Assembly: GCA_945874195.1 (NCBI GenBank)
Contig: CAMCFW010000190.1
Location: 1-5,245, forward strand
Direction of reading: 5' to 3'
DNA length: 5,245 nt
DNA from: Chryseobacterium gleum
Lineage (GTDB): Bacteria > Bacteroidota > Bacteroidia > UBA10329
Shown: positions 1 through 5,245 of the stretch, in pieces
Position numbering within the stretch: the stretch's first letter is position 1
Layout of the letters: every line of letters starts with the position of its first letter
The notes under the pieces: generated by a model
What the model saw: only the letters and a program-made list of their open reading frames with translations
Databases searched by the model: none
Told to the model about the DNA's origin: nothing
Translations under genes and position numbers: made by a program

Positions 1-1
1 C

Positions 2-775
2 TATGCCATTCAACTATTCGAAGGTGAGCAGGTCGAGTTCATCCTTTTCAGGTCAATTGAAATTCAAGCATATTCGGCAGATCTGCCCATTCCCATGATG
101 CCGGATCTCACTGATGCGGTCAGAGGGAGCTTGAACGCAACGGCAGCAAGACTTCAGGATAAGTATGCTGAAACCAAATTCAAGTTCATTGCCCAAGTAG
201 GATCGGGTTCGCTTTCGTTCAATGTAGAACAACTTGTTGCCGATGAGGCCATTGATCTTGTCGTCATGGGAACCATGGGTGCTTCCGGCATTACCGCATC
301 CATTATTGGTTCGAATACGACTGACGTGATCTCCACTGCAAAATGCCCGGTGTTGGCGGTGCCTGCGTCTGCCGATTTATCCATTCCCAAGGAAATTCTC
401 TTTGCCACAGACAATAAAGGGCTTGCGGACAAGCACGTGCTTCAACCGCTGATTTTCCTTGCCGGCCGATTCGGGTCGCATATTCATATGATGAACGTGT
501 TGGATGAAGGCGATTTCACTTCGGTCGATGCGGCCGTGGAGGGACTTATTCTGGATCACATGTTAGAAAAGGTTCATCATACATATTACTTTGTGAATGC
601 CAACGATCGGGTAGAGGCCATTGAGAATCATTTGAATACGCACAACATTGATCTGTTAGTGGTCATTCCTCGACATAATGACTTCTTCAGTTCTATATTC
701 CATCGCAGCGTGACCCGAAAATTGGCGTTGCAATCCAAGGTGCCATTACTTGCCCTTAGCAATTCTGTTGCATAG
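2..775 (+). CDS. Universal stress protein, UspA family, two-domain, 5' end outside window
   Basis: The frame is open from the left edge, so the gene starts upstream. 257 residues are visible, and by family comparison only about the first 20 (first beta strand and its Asp) are missing. The internal Met-Met at 95-100 should not be taken as the start, because coding continues before it with typical Usp sequence (YAIQLFEGEQVEFILF). Usp proteins are cytoplasmic alpha/beta nucleotide-binding proteins linked to stress and growth arrest. Domain 1 carries a perfect ATP-binding motif G-2x-G-9x-G-S at visible residues 90-104 (nt 269-313), followed by the strand CPVLAVP. Domain 2 begins near visible residue 129 (PKEILFATD). 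It keeps the fold pattern and ends in PLLAL, but lacks the glycine motif, having IPRHNDFFSSIFHRSVTRKLA instead. Tandem Usp proteins of about 270-280 residues with a degenerate second half are common in Bacteroidota. Family assignment is secure; the physiological role and ligand are not determined. Confidence 0.92.
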   Translation, partial: YAIQLFEGEQVEFILFRSIEIQAYSADLPIPMMPDLTDAVRGSLNATAARLQDKYAETKFKFIAQVGSGSLSFNVEQLVADEAIDLVVMGTMGASGITASIIGSNTTDVISTAKCPVLAVPASADLSIPKEILFATDNKGLADKHVLQPLIFLAGRFGSHIHMMNVLDEGDFTSVDAAVEGLILDHMLEKVHHTYYFVNANDRVEAIENHLNTHNIDLLVVIPRHNDFFSSIFHRSVTRKLALQSKVPLLALSNSVA

Positions 776-795
776 ACCTTTTCACTTGCTATTGC

Positions 796-803
796 TACTT
801 TAG
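796..803 (+). promoter_or_regulatory. Possible weak -7 box upstream of accC
   Basis: TACTTTAG matches the Bacteroidota -7 consensus TAnnTTTG at five of its six fixed positions and lies 23 nt before the accC start, in the 51-nt gap after the Usp gene. No -33 element is found at the usual distance: the nearest upstream TTG (768-770) is 25 nt away. The box overlaps a tandem TTGCTA TTGCTA repeat (786-797). If it is not real, accC is read from a promoter upstream of the Usp gene. Confidence 0.22.
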
Positions 804-814
804 CCGACCTTCAA

Positions 815-820
815 AAGGAG
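815..820 (+). promoter_or_regulatory. Shine-Dalgarno sequence of accC
   Basis: AAGGAG lies 6 nt before the ATG at 827 and extends into AGG, a near-ideal match to the 16S anti-SD. It supports the 827 start, as does the protein N-terminus MKKILVANRGEIALRI, which is the conserved beginning of the family. Such a strong SD is noteworthy because many Bacteroidota genes have little or no SD; the DUF4294 and uvrB starts in this window show none. Confidence 0.75.
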
Positions 821-826
821 AGGCTA

Positions 827-2314
827 ATGAAAAAGATTCTGGTGGCCAATAGGGGCGAGATCGCGTTGCGAATAATGCGTTCTGCACGCGAAATGGGAAT
901 CCTCACTGTGGCCATTTTTTCTGAAGCCGATCGGAATGCCCTGCATGTGCGTTATGCCGATGAAGCGGTCTGTGTTGGGCCACCCCCTTCCAATCAAAGC
1001 TATCTTCTTGGGGATAGAATAATTGAAGTATGCAAGGAATTGAAGGTGGATGGTGTTCATCCCGGCTACGGTTTCCTTTCTGAGAATGCCGATTTTGCGG
1101 TGAAGTTGGAAAAGGCTGGCGTTGTGCTCATCGGTCCATCGGCCCACTCGATGATGATAATGGGCGATAAACTATCGGCCAAGGCTGCGGTGAAAAACTA
1201 CAATATTCCGTTGGTCCCTGGCACAGAAGGAGCCGTAGAAGACCTACAGGAAGCCATTGAGACGGCCAAGAAGATCGGGTTTCCAGTTATGATAAAAGCT
1301 TCGGCCGGAGGCGGTGGTAAAGGAATGCGCATCGTTCACAACGAGGAAACTCTGGAAGAGGAAATGAACCTTGCCATCAGCGAAGCGACCTCGTCATTCG
1401 GCAACGGTGCGGTTTTCATCGAACGATTTGTCAGTTCTCCACGACACATTGAAATTCAGGTGTTGGCAGATACACACGGTAACGTGGTGCATCTTTTCGA
1501 ACGGGAATGTTCTGTTCAAAGGCGTCATCAGAAAGTGATCGAAGAAGCACCGTCATCGGTTGTATCCGAGGAAATGAGGCACAGAATGGGCGAATGCGCA
1601 AAAGACGTGGCACGAGCCTGTGGTTATGTTGGAGCCGGAACGGTGGAGTTTCTGGTTGACGAAAAACTCAATTTCTATTTTCTGGAGATGAATACCAGAT
1701 TGCAGGTCGAACATCCCGTGACGGAATTGATCACAGGCATCGACATTGTGAAAGAACAGATCAAAGTAGCTAGAGGCGAGAAACTCTCCTTTCGACAAGA
1801 AGACCTTAAGATTCATGGACACGCCATCGAATCGCGTGTTTATGCCGAAGATCCTTGCAATAATTTCCTTCCCGACATTGGAACGTTGGAACGCTATGTC
1901 CGTCCGCAAGGAGCTGGAGTGCGCGTGGATGACGGTTTCGAGGAAGGAATGACCATTCCTATTTATTACGACCCGATGATTGCCAAATTGGCCGTTCATG
2001 CTGCAAACCGTGATGAAGCTCGGAACAAGATGGTAAGGGCCATTGATGAATATCAGATAACGGGAGTGAAGACAACTTTGCCGTTCTGCAAATTTGTAAT
2101 GCAACATCCGGCCTTTGCTTCTGGGAATTTCGACACCGGATTCGTCCAGCAATATTTCAAACCCGAATTTCTTCAGGCTGAAGATACAGACATGGAAATT
2201 GCTGCGCTGATGGAAGCTTATTTGGAACAGAGCGCTGCATCGGTGGCGGCAAGCGTCATTCCGAGTTCGGGAACTGTTTCGCCTTGGAAGAGAAATCGCA
2301 TCCAACTATCGTGA
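827..2314 (+). CDS. accC: Biotin carboxylase subunit of an acyl-CoA carboxylase (AccC/PccA-like), complete
   Basis: It catalyses ATP- and bicarbonate-dependent carboxylation of biotin on a carrier protein, the first half-reaction of acetyl-CoA or propionyl-CoA carboxylase, in the cytoplasm. Order: N-terminal biotin carboxylase domain (about 1-110, starting KKILVANRGEIALRIMR, with HPGYGFLSEN at 78-87); ATP-grasp domain (about 114-315); C-terminal biotin carboxylase domain (about 333-440). Visible active-site residues, by alignment to E. coli AccC: Lys115, Lys157, Gly-rich loop GGGGKGM 161-167, His207, RRHQK 232-236, Glu274, and LEMNTRLQVEHP 286-297 with Glu287, Asn289, Arg291 and Glu295; Arg337 follows. 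At 495 residues it is about 45 longer than E. coli AccC (449). The extra sequence is a C-terminal tail ending PWKRNR, which I recall from the Bacteroidota form usually paired with a propionyl-CoA-type carboxyltransferase. It has no biotinyl (AMKM) domain, so a separate carrier is needed; no carrier or carboxyltransferase gene is in the window. Family is certain; acyl-CoA specificity is not. Confidence 0.96.
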   Translation: MKKILVANRGEIALRIMRSAREMGILTVAIFSEADRNALHVRYADEAVCVGPPPSNQSYLLGDRIIEVCKELKVDGVHPGYGFLSENADFAVKLEKAGVVLIGPSAHSMMIMGDKLSAKAAVKNYNIPLVPGTEGAVEDLQEAIETAKKIGFPVMIKASAGGGGKGMRIVHNEETLEEEMNLAISEATSSFGNGAVFIERFVSSPRHIEIQVLADTHGNVVHLFERECSVQRRHQKVIEEAPSSVVSEEMRHRMGECAKDVARACGYVGAGTVEFLVDEKLNFYFLEMNTRLQVEHPVTELITGIDIVKEQIKVARGEKLSFRQEDLKIHGHAIESRVYAEDPCNNFLPDIGTLERYVRPQGAGVRVDDGFEEGMTIPIYYDPMIAKLAVHAANRDEARNKMVRAIDEYQITGVKTTLPFCKFVMQHPAFASGNFDTGFVQQYFKPEFLQAEDTDMEIAALMEAYLEQSAASVAASVIPSSGTVSPWKRNRIQLS

Positions 2315-2357
2315 ACCGAACGGAATGCGTTGGCGTGAAAATTGCCGAGTACATTTC

Positions 2358-3011
2358 ATGATGCGTCTCACCGCAGTTGCCATTTTTCTTGGTCTATTAT
2401 TGCCCACGGGCCTTCTGGCGCAAGTGGATATTGAGGCAAAACGTGCCAATGGACAAAAAACCGTGGCCTCTGCCGACAGCACGGTCTACGCGTTGATCAA
2501 CGGAAAATTATACACCGCCATCATCGTCAATGGCGATACCATGCCGCTCATCTCCTTACCGCCCGCAAATATCACAGCCAAGCGTGTTTTCAAGAGTAAA
2601 AAGGACGAAAAGAAGTATCGAAAACTGGTTTTCCATGTTAAAAAAGTACTGCCCTATGCGAAGTTGGCCGGCAAACGAATGAAAGAAGTAGAGGCTGAAG
2701 TTGCAGGCATGAGCAAGAAAGACCGTAAGAAGCGAATGAAAGAACTCGAGAAGGAAATTAAGCGCGATTATGAAGGTGAATTGATGAAGTTATCGTTTAC
2801 ACAGGGCCGCATTCTGATCAAATTGTTGGATCGGGAAACGGGAAATATCTCTTACGACATCATCAAGGAATTTAGAGGAGGGTTCACTGCGTGGTTCTTT
2901 CAGGGTGTTGCCAAAATGTTCAACTACGACCTCAAATCAGAGTACGATGCGGAAGGGGATGATAAATTGATCGAAGAGATCGTCCTGAAGATAGAGAAGG
3001 GCGAACTTTAA
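2358..3011 (+). CDS. DUF4294-family protein, predicted exported, function unknown
   Basis: I recognise the DUF4294 pattern found in Flavobacteriia. There is a GDTMPLISLP segment, then a basic stretch (KRVFKSKKDEKKYRKLVFHVKKVLPYAKLAG), a charged helical region likely to form a coiled coil (MKEVEAEVAGMSKKDRKKRMKELEKEIKRDY), and the conserved core beginning at LSFTQGRILIKLLDRETG and running through YDIIKEFRGGFTAWFFQGVAKMF. Counting from the ATG at 2358 it has 217 residues. That start gives a clean signal peptide: short MMR n-region, hydrophobic TAVAIFLGLLLPTGLLA, probable signal peptidase I cleavage after LLA before QVDIEA. There is no lipobox Cys, so it is probably periplasmic. An in-frame ATG at 2325 would add 11 residues (MRWRENCRVHF) ahead of the signal peptide and is less likely; 2361 is also possible. 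None has a clear SD. It starts 43 nt after accC with no evident promoter between, so co-transcription is likely. Its biochemical role is unknown. Confidence 0.85.
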   Translation: MMRLTAVAIFLGLLLPTGLLAQVDIEAKRANGQKTVASADSTVYALINGKLYTAIIVNGDTMPLISLPPANITAKRVFKSKKDEKKYRKLVFHVKKVLPYAKLAGKRMKEVEAEVAGMSKKDRKKRMKELEKEIKRDYEGELMKLSFTQGRILIKLLDRETGNISYDIIKEFRGGFTAWFFQGVAKMFNYDLKSEYDAEGDDKLIEEIVLKIEKGEL

Positions 3012-5032
3012 CCCTTTTCAATTATATGTATCTCGAGTAATTTCATTTCATCACGCAATCGCGCGGCTTCAATGAAATCCAATTCCTTGGCCGCGTTTTC
3101 CATGGCAACACGTGTTTGACCCAAGCGCTTTTTTAGTTCATCCTTGGTCAGATACTGCTCGCCTTCTTCCGCAGCCTGACTGATGTCGGTTTCAATGTTG
3201 TATTTCTCTCTTCGTTTCATAGACCCTGCTACTGAGGTCTGGTTCATGATGGCTTCGCGCGATTTGACCAAGGCAGTTGGAACCAATCCGTTCTCGGTAT
3301 TGTAACGGATCTGTTTCTCGCGCCTCCGTTCGGTTTCATCAATGGTCTGCTGCATGCTTCTGGTGACCTTGTCGGCATACATGATCACCAGTCCGTTCAC
3401 GTTTCGGGCTGCACGTCCAGCGGTCTGAGTGAGCGAACGTGATGATCTGAGAAAACCCTCCTTGTCGGCATCAAGAATGGCAACGAGACTTACTTCGGGT
3501 AGATCCAATCCTTCGCGCAGCAGGTTGATTCCAATAAGCACATCAAAGTTTCCCAATCGCAGGTCGCGCAGGATTTCAACACGTTCAACCGTGTCCACTT
3601 CCGAATGGATGTAGCGACATTTCACGTTCAATCGCGCCATGTATTTGGCCAATTCCTCGGCCATGCGTGTGGTGAGGGTGGTGACGAGAACACGTTCGCC
3701 TTTCTTCACGGTCTTGTCAACCATGTCCAACAGGTCATCAACCTGATTGACGCTCGGACGCACTTCAATTATCGGATCCAGAAGCCCAGTTGGACGGATG
3801 ATCTGTTCGGCCACAATTCCTCCGGCCTTCTCCAATTCGTAGTCGGCCGGAGTGGCCGAAACGTAAATGAGCTGGTTTGTGAGTGCTTCGAACTCATCGA
3901 ATTTCAACGGGCGATTGTCCATGGCCGATGGCAATCGGAAACCATAGTCCACCAGATTGATCTTGCGGCTGCGGTCGCCACCGTACATCGCCCCGATCTG
4001 CGAGACAGTCACGTGGCTTTCATCAATGAACATCAGGAAATCATCCGCGAAATAATCCATCAGACAGAACGGCCGTGTGCCCGCTGCACGTCCATCGAAA
4101 TAGCGGGAATAATTCTCAATTCCTGAACAATAGCCCAGTTCGCGCATCATTTCTATGTCGTATTCAACCCTTTCCTGCAAGCGTTTGGCCTCCAGTGGTT
4201 TACCTATCTGCTTGAAGTATTCGGTCTGCTTCAACATATCCTCCTGAATATCCCAGATCTTCTGAAGCAGGGTGTCTTTCGATGTCACGAAATTGTTTGC
4301 TGGATAGATCACCGCGCGTTCCAGCTTTTCGAACGTTGACCCACTCCGCGGGTCGATCTTCTCAATTTCCTCGATCTCATCGCCAAAGAAGAAAACGCGG
4401 AAGGCGTGGTCGGCATAGGCCAGATAAACATCCACCACATCGCCTTTCACGCGGAATTGGCCGCGTTCCAGAATATCGTTCGCCCGTGCGTACAAACTTG
4501 ACACGAGACTATGCAGGAATCGCTCGCGACTAATACGTTGGCCCTTGAAAACTTCCACGGTATTGTTAGCGAAATCGGTTGGATTGCCAATGCCGTAGAT
4601 GCACGAAACGGACGAGACGACCACCACATCGCGCCTACCAGAAAGTAGCGTGGAGGCCGCACTCAGTCGGTGCTTCTCAATCTCATCGTTTATCTGAAGG
4701 TCCTTTTCAATATAGGTGTCGGTAACGGGAAGGTACGCTTCGGGTTGATAGTAGTCGTAATACGAAACGTAATATTCGACCGCATTATTCGGAAAGAACT
4801 GCTTGAATTCACCGAAAAGCTGCGCTGCAAGTGTCTTATTGTGACTTAGGATAAGCGTGGGTCGGTTGGTCTGAGCGATGACGTTGGCCATGGTGAACGT
4901 TTTGCCCGAACCCGTTACACCCAACAGCACCTGATGCGGATCGCCATTTTCAACGCCTTCCACCAATTGCCTGATCGCCTCGGGCTGGTCGCCCATGGGT
5001 TTGAAATCGGCAACTAACTCAAAGTGATCCAT
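3008..5032 (-). CDS. uvrB: Excinuclease ABC subunit UvrB, complete
   Basis: UvrB is the damage-verifying helicase-fold subunit of nucleotide excision repair. It is loaded by UvrA, clamps the lesion with its beta-hairpin and recruits UvrC for incision. The protein has 674 residues (E. coli 673). Visible features: Walker A GVTGSGKT 38-45; beta-hairpin YYVSYYDYYQPEAYLP 87-102, with the tyrosines equivalent to E. coli Tyr92, 93, 95, 96 and 101; UvrA-interaction domain 2 (about 150-250); Walker B DESH 337-340; motif III SAT 392-394; motif V in INLLREGLDLPEVSLV 502-517; motif VI QTAGRAARN 536-544; and a C-terminal UVR domain (about 632-667) with DFIEAARLRDE, including the Phe (653) that matches the UvrC-contacting Phe652. 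All catalytic elements are present with no frameshift. The start at 5032 gives MDHFELVADFKPMGDQPEAI, the normal family N-terminus; Met13 would remove conserved residues. No SD is visible, but a perfect -7 box lies 4 nt before the ATG. The 3' end overlaps the convergent DUF4294 gene by 4 nt. Confidence 0.98.
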   Translation of the reverse strand: MDHFELVADFKPMGDQPEAIRQLVEGVENGDPHQVLLGVTGSGKTFTMANVIAQTNRPTLILSHNKTLAAQLFGEFKQFFPNNAVEYYVSYYDYYQPEAYLPVTDTYIEKDLQINDEIEKHRLSAASTLLSGRRDVVVVSSVSCIYGIGNPTDFANNTVEVFKGQRISRERFLHSLVSSLYARANDILERGQFRVKGDVVDVYLAYADHAFRVFFFGDEIEEIEKIDPRSGSTFEKLERAVIYPANNFVTSKDTLLQKIWDIQEDMLKQTEYFKQIGKPLEAKRLQERVEYDIEMMRELGYCSGIENYSRYFDGRAAGTRPFCLMDYFADDFLMFIDESHVTVSQIGAMYGGDRSRKINLVDYGFRLPSAMDNRPLKFDEFEALTNQLIYVSATPADYELEKAGGIVAEQIIRPTGLLDPIIEVRPSVNQVDDLLDMVDKTVKKGERVLVTTLTTRMAEELAKYMARLNVKCRYIHSEVDTVERVEILRDLRLGNFDVLIGINLLREGLDLPEVSLVAILDADKEGFLRSSRSLTQTAGRAARNVNGLVIMYADKVTRSMQQTIDETERRREKQIRYNTENGLVPTALVKSREAIMNQTSVAGSMKRREKYNIETDISQAAEEGEQYLTKDELKKRLGQTRVAMENAAKELDFIEAARLRDEMKLLEIHIIEKG
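3040..3078. repeat. 8-bp inverted repeat inside the uvrB 3' end
   Basis: ATTTCATT (3040-3047) and AATGAAAT (3071-3078) are perfect reverse complements separated by 23 nt, the spacer containing the self-complementary CGCGCG (3060-3065). It lies just beyond the shared stop codons, within the UVR-domain codons of uvrB and downstream of the DUF4294 gene. It could form a stem in either transcript. The stem is AT-rich, the loop is long and no T tract follows, so a terminator role is weakly supported. Confidence 0.25.
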
Positions 5033-5036
5033 TGGG

Positions 5037-5044
5037 CAAAGATA
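5037..5044 (-). promoter_or_regulatory. Bacteroidota-type -7 promoter box of uvrB
   Basis: Read on the - strand this is TATCTTTG, a perfect match to the Bacteroidota primary-sigma -7 consensus TAnnTTTG. It is followed by CCCA and then the uvrB ATG. The best -33 candidate is GCTG (5065-5068), 20 nt upstream, which matches only the TG of TTTG. Because transcription normally begins a few bases after this box, the start point would fall at or within a few bases of the ATG, giving a leaderless or nearly leaderless mRNA. The box match is seen directly; promoter activity is inferred. Confidence 0.55.
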
Positions 5045-5055
5045 GCCACAACGGA

Positions 5056-5070
5056 TAGCTTATTCAGCTA
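5056..5070. repeat. Inverted repeat TAGCT-N5-AGCTA upstream of uvrB (candidate operator)
   Basis: Perfect 5-bp arms (5056-5060 and 5066-5070) flank a 5-nt spacer, in the 51-nt gap between the Haem_bd gene stop and the uvrB start. The dyad lies 11 nt upstream of the uvrB -7 box and covers the poor -33 position, a suitable place for a repressor or activator site. It has no following T tract in either direction, so an intrinsic terminator for the upstream gene is unlikely. A 5-bp dyad can occur by chance, and I do not recognise it as a known operator. Confidence 0.35.
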
Positions 5071-5083
5071 CGAAAAGTCATGA

Positions 5084-5245
5084 TTAGTCATCGTCACCTT
5101 CTCCTTCACCTTCAGCACCGTCTGCTCCTGTAGAAAAGTTGCCGCCTTCAAATGTGGTGAAGTAATCAACCAGCGTTTTGCGCTCAGCATCCGTCAGTTT
5201 TGCATCCCAATGGATCAGCCAGTAGGAAAGCAATGGCATTTCCTT
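5084..5245 (-). CDS. C-terminal end of a probable Haem_bd-domain (c-type heme-binding) protein, start outside window
   Basis: The - strand frame is open from the right edge to a TAA at 5084-5086, giving 53 residues. It begins KEMPLLSYWLIHWDAKLTDAERKTLVDYF, which resembles the C-terminal half of the Haem_bd family (Pfam DUF-type heme-binding domain): a Gly/Lys-Glu-Met-Pro segment, an aromatic patch, a His followed by DAKLT, then a helix ending the domain. Family members carry a CxxCH heme-attachment motif near the N-terminus and are exported; that part is off the window, so heme binding cannot be confirmed here. The Met in EMP is a plausible axial ligand by family analogy (inference). After the domain comes an unusual low-complexity acidic tail of about 15 residues (TGADGAEGEGEGDDD). 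The gene lies 51 nt upstream of uvrB on the same strand, but uvrB has its own candidate promoter. The frame is convincing from its protein-like composition and domain match; the family call is moderate. Confidence 0.68.
   Translation of the reverse strand, partial: KEMPLLSYWLIHWDAKLTDAERKTLVDYFTTFEGGNFSTGADGAEGEGEGDDD

Noticed and set aside
95..100. Met-Met as the start of the universal stress protein
   Set aside because: The frame stays open to the window edge and the preceding 31 codons encode expected Usp N-terminal sequence, so these are internal methionines.
154..432. Minus-strand open frame of 92 codons opposite the Usp gene
   Set aside because: It lies entirely antisense to a clear Usp coding frame, and its translation shows no domain or plausible start context.
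776..826. Intrinsic terminator between the Usp gene and accC
   Set aside because: Only short imperfect pairings such as GCTA/TAGC are present, with no GC-rich stem and T tract.
1553..2305. Minus-strand open frame of 250 codons opposite accC
   Set aside because: Long, but fully antisense to a highly conserved biotin carboxylase. The translation is Ser/Arg/His/Phe-rich without family resemblance, as expected for a shadow frame.
2325..2357. Upstream ATG as the DUF4294 start
   Set aside because: It would place MRWRENCRVHF before an otherwise ideal signal peptide beginning at 2358. It cannot be fully excluded, as neither start has a clear SD.
3605..4126. Plus-strand open frame of 173 codons opposite uvrB
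   Set aside because: It is antisense to the helicase motifs of uvrB, and the product has shadow-like composition and no recognisable motif.
1..5245. Mobile element, CRISPR array, tRNA/rRNA, toxin-antitoxin or defence module
   Set aside because: No long repeats, transposase or integrase motifs, tRNA-like cloverleaf or regularly spaced repeats were seen; almost all of the window is explained by five conserved genes.

Overview
The window looks like an ordinary chromosomal segment from a member of the Bacteroidota, most likely the Flavobacteriia/Flavobacteriales lineage. The evidence is a DUF4294-type protein (a family I know mainly from Flavobacteriia), a two-domain universal stress protein with the Bacteroidota-style second half, a long-form biotin carboxylase, and a Bacteroidota-type -7 promoter box (TAnnTTTG) in front of uvrB. 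Base composition looks balanced, not strongly AT-rich, and I see no compositional break between genes. The genus cannot be read from the sequence.

Layout. On the + strand, from the left edge: the body and C-terminus of a UspA-family universal stress protein (start outside the window); a 51-nt gap with a strong Shine-Dalgarno sequence; a complete biotin carboxylase gene (accC type, 495 residues); and, shortly after it, a small secreted DUF4294-family protein. On the - strand, converging on these: a complete uvrB (674 residues), whose stop codon overlaps that of the DUF4294 gene inside one TTAA tetranucleotide. Upstream of uvrB on the same strand, after another 51-nt gap, is the C-terminal end of what looks like a Haem_bd-domain (c-type heme-binding) protein that runs off the right edge.

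How the genes relate. They do not form an obvious pathway. They cover stress response (Usp), acyl-CoA carboxylation (AccC), an uncharacterised envelope protein (DUF4294), nucleotide excision repair (UvrB) and probably a heme protein. accC and the DUF4294 gene are close enough to be co-transcribed. uvrB appears to have its own promoter very close to its start codon, with a short inverted repeat just upstream.

I found no RNA gene, mobile element, CRISPR array, toxin-antitoxin or defence module, and no stretch over 300 bases without a gene. I see no evidence of a previously undescribed system. The most interesting items are regulatory or architectural: a possibly leaderless uvrB transcript, a candidate operator at its promoter, and the fully overlapped convergent gene ends.
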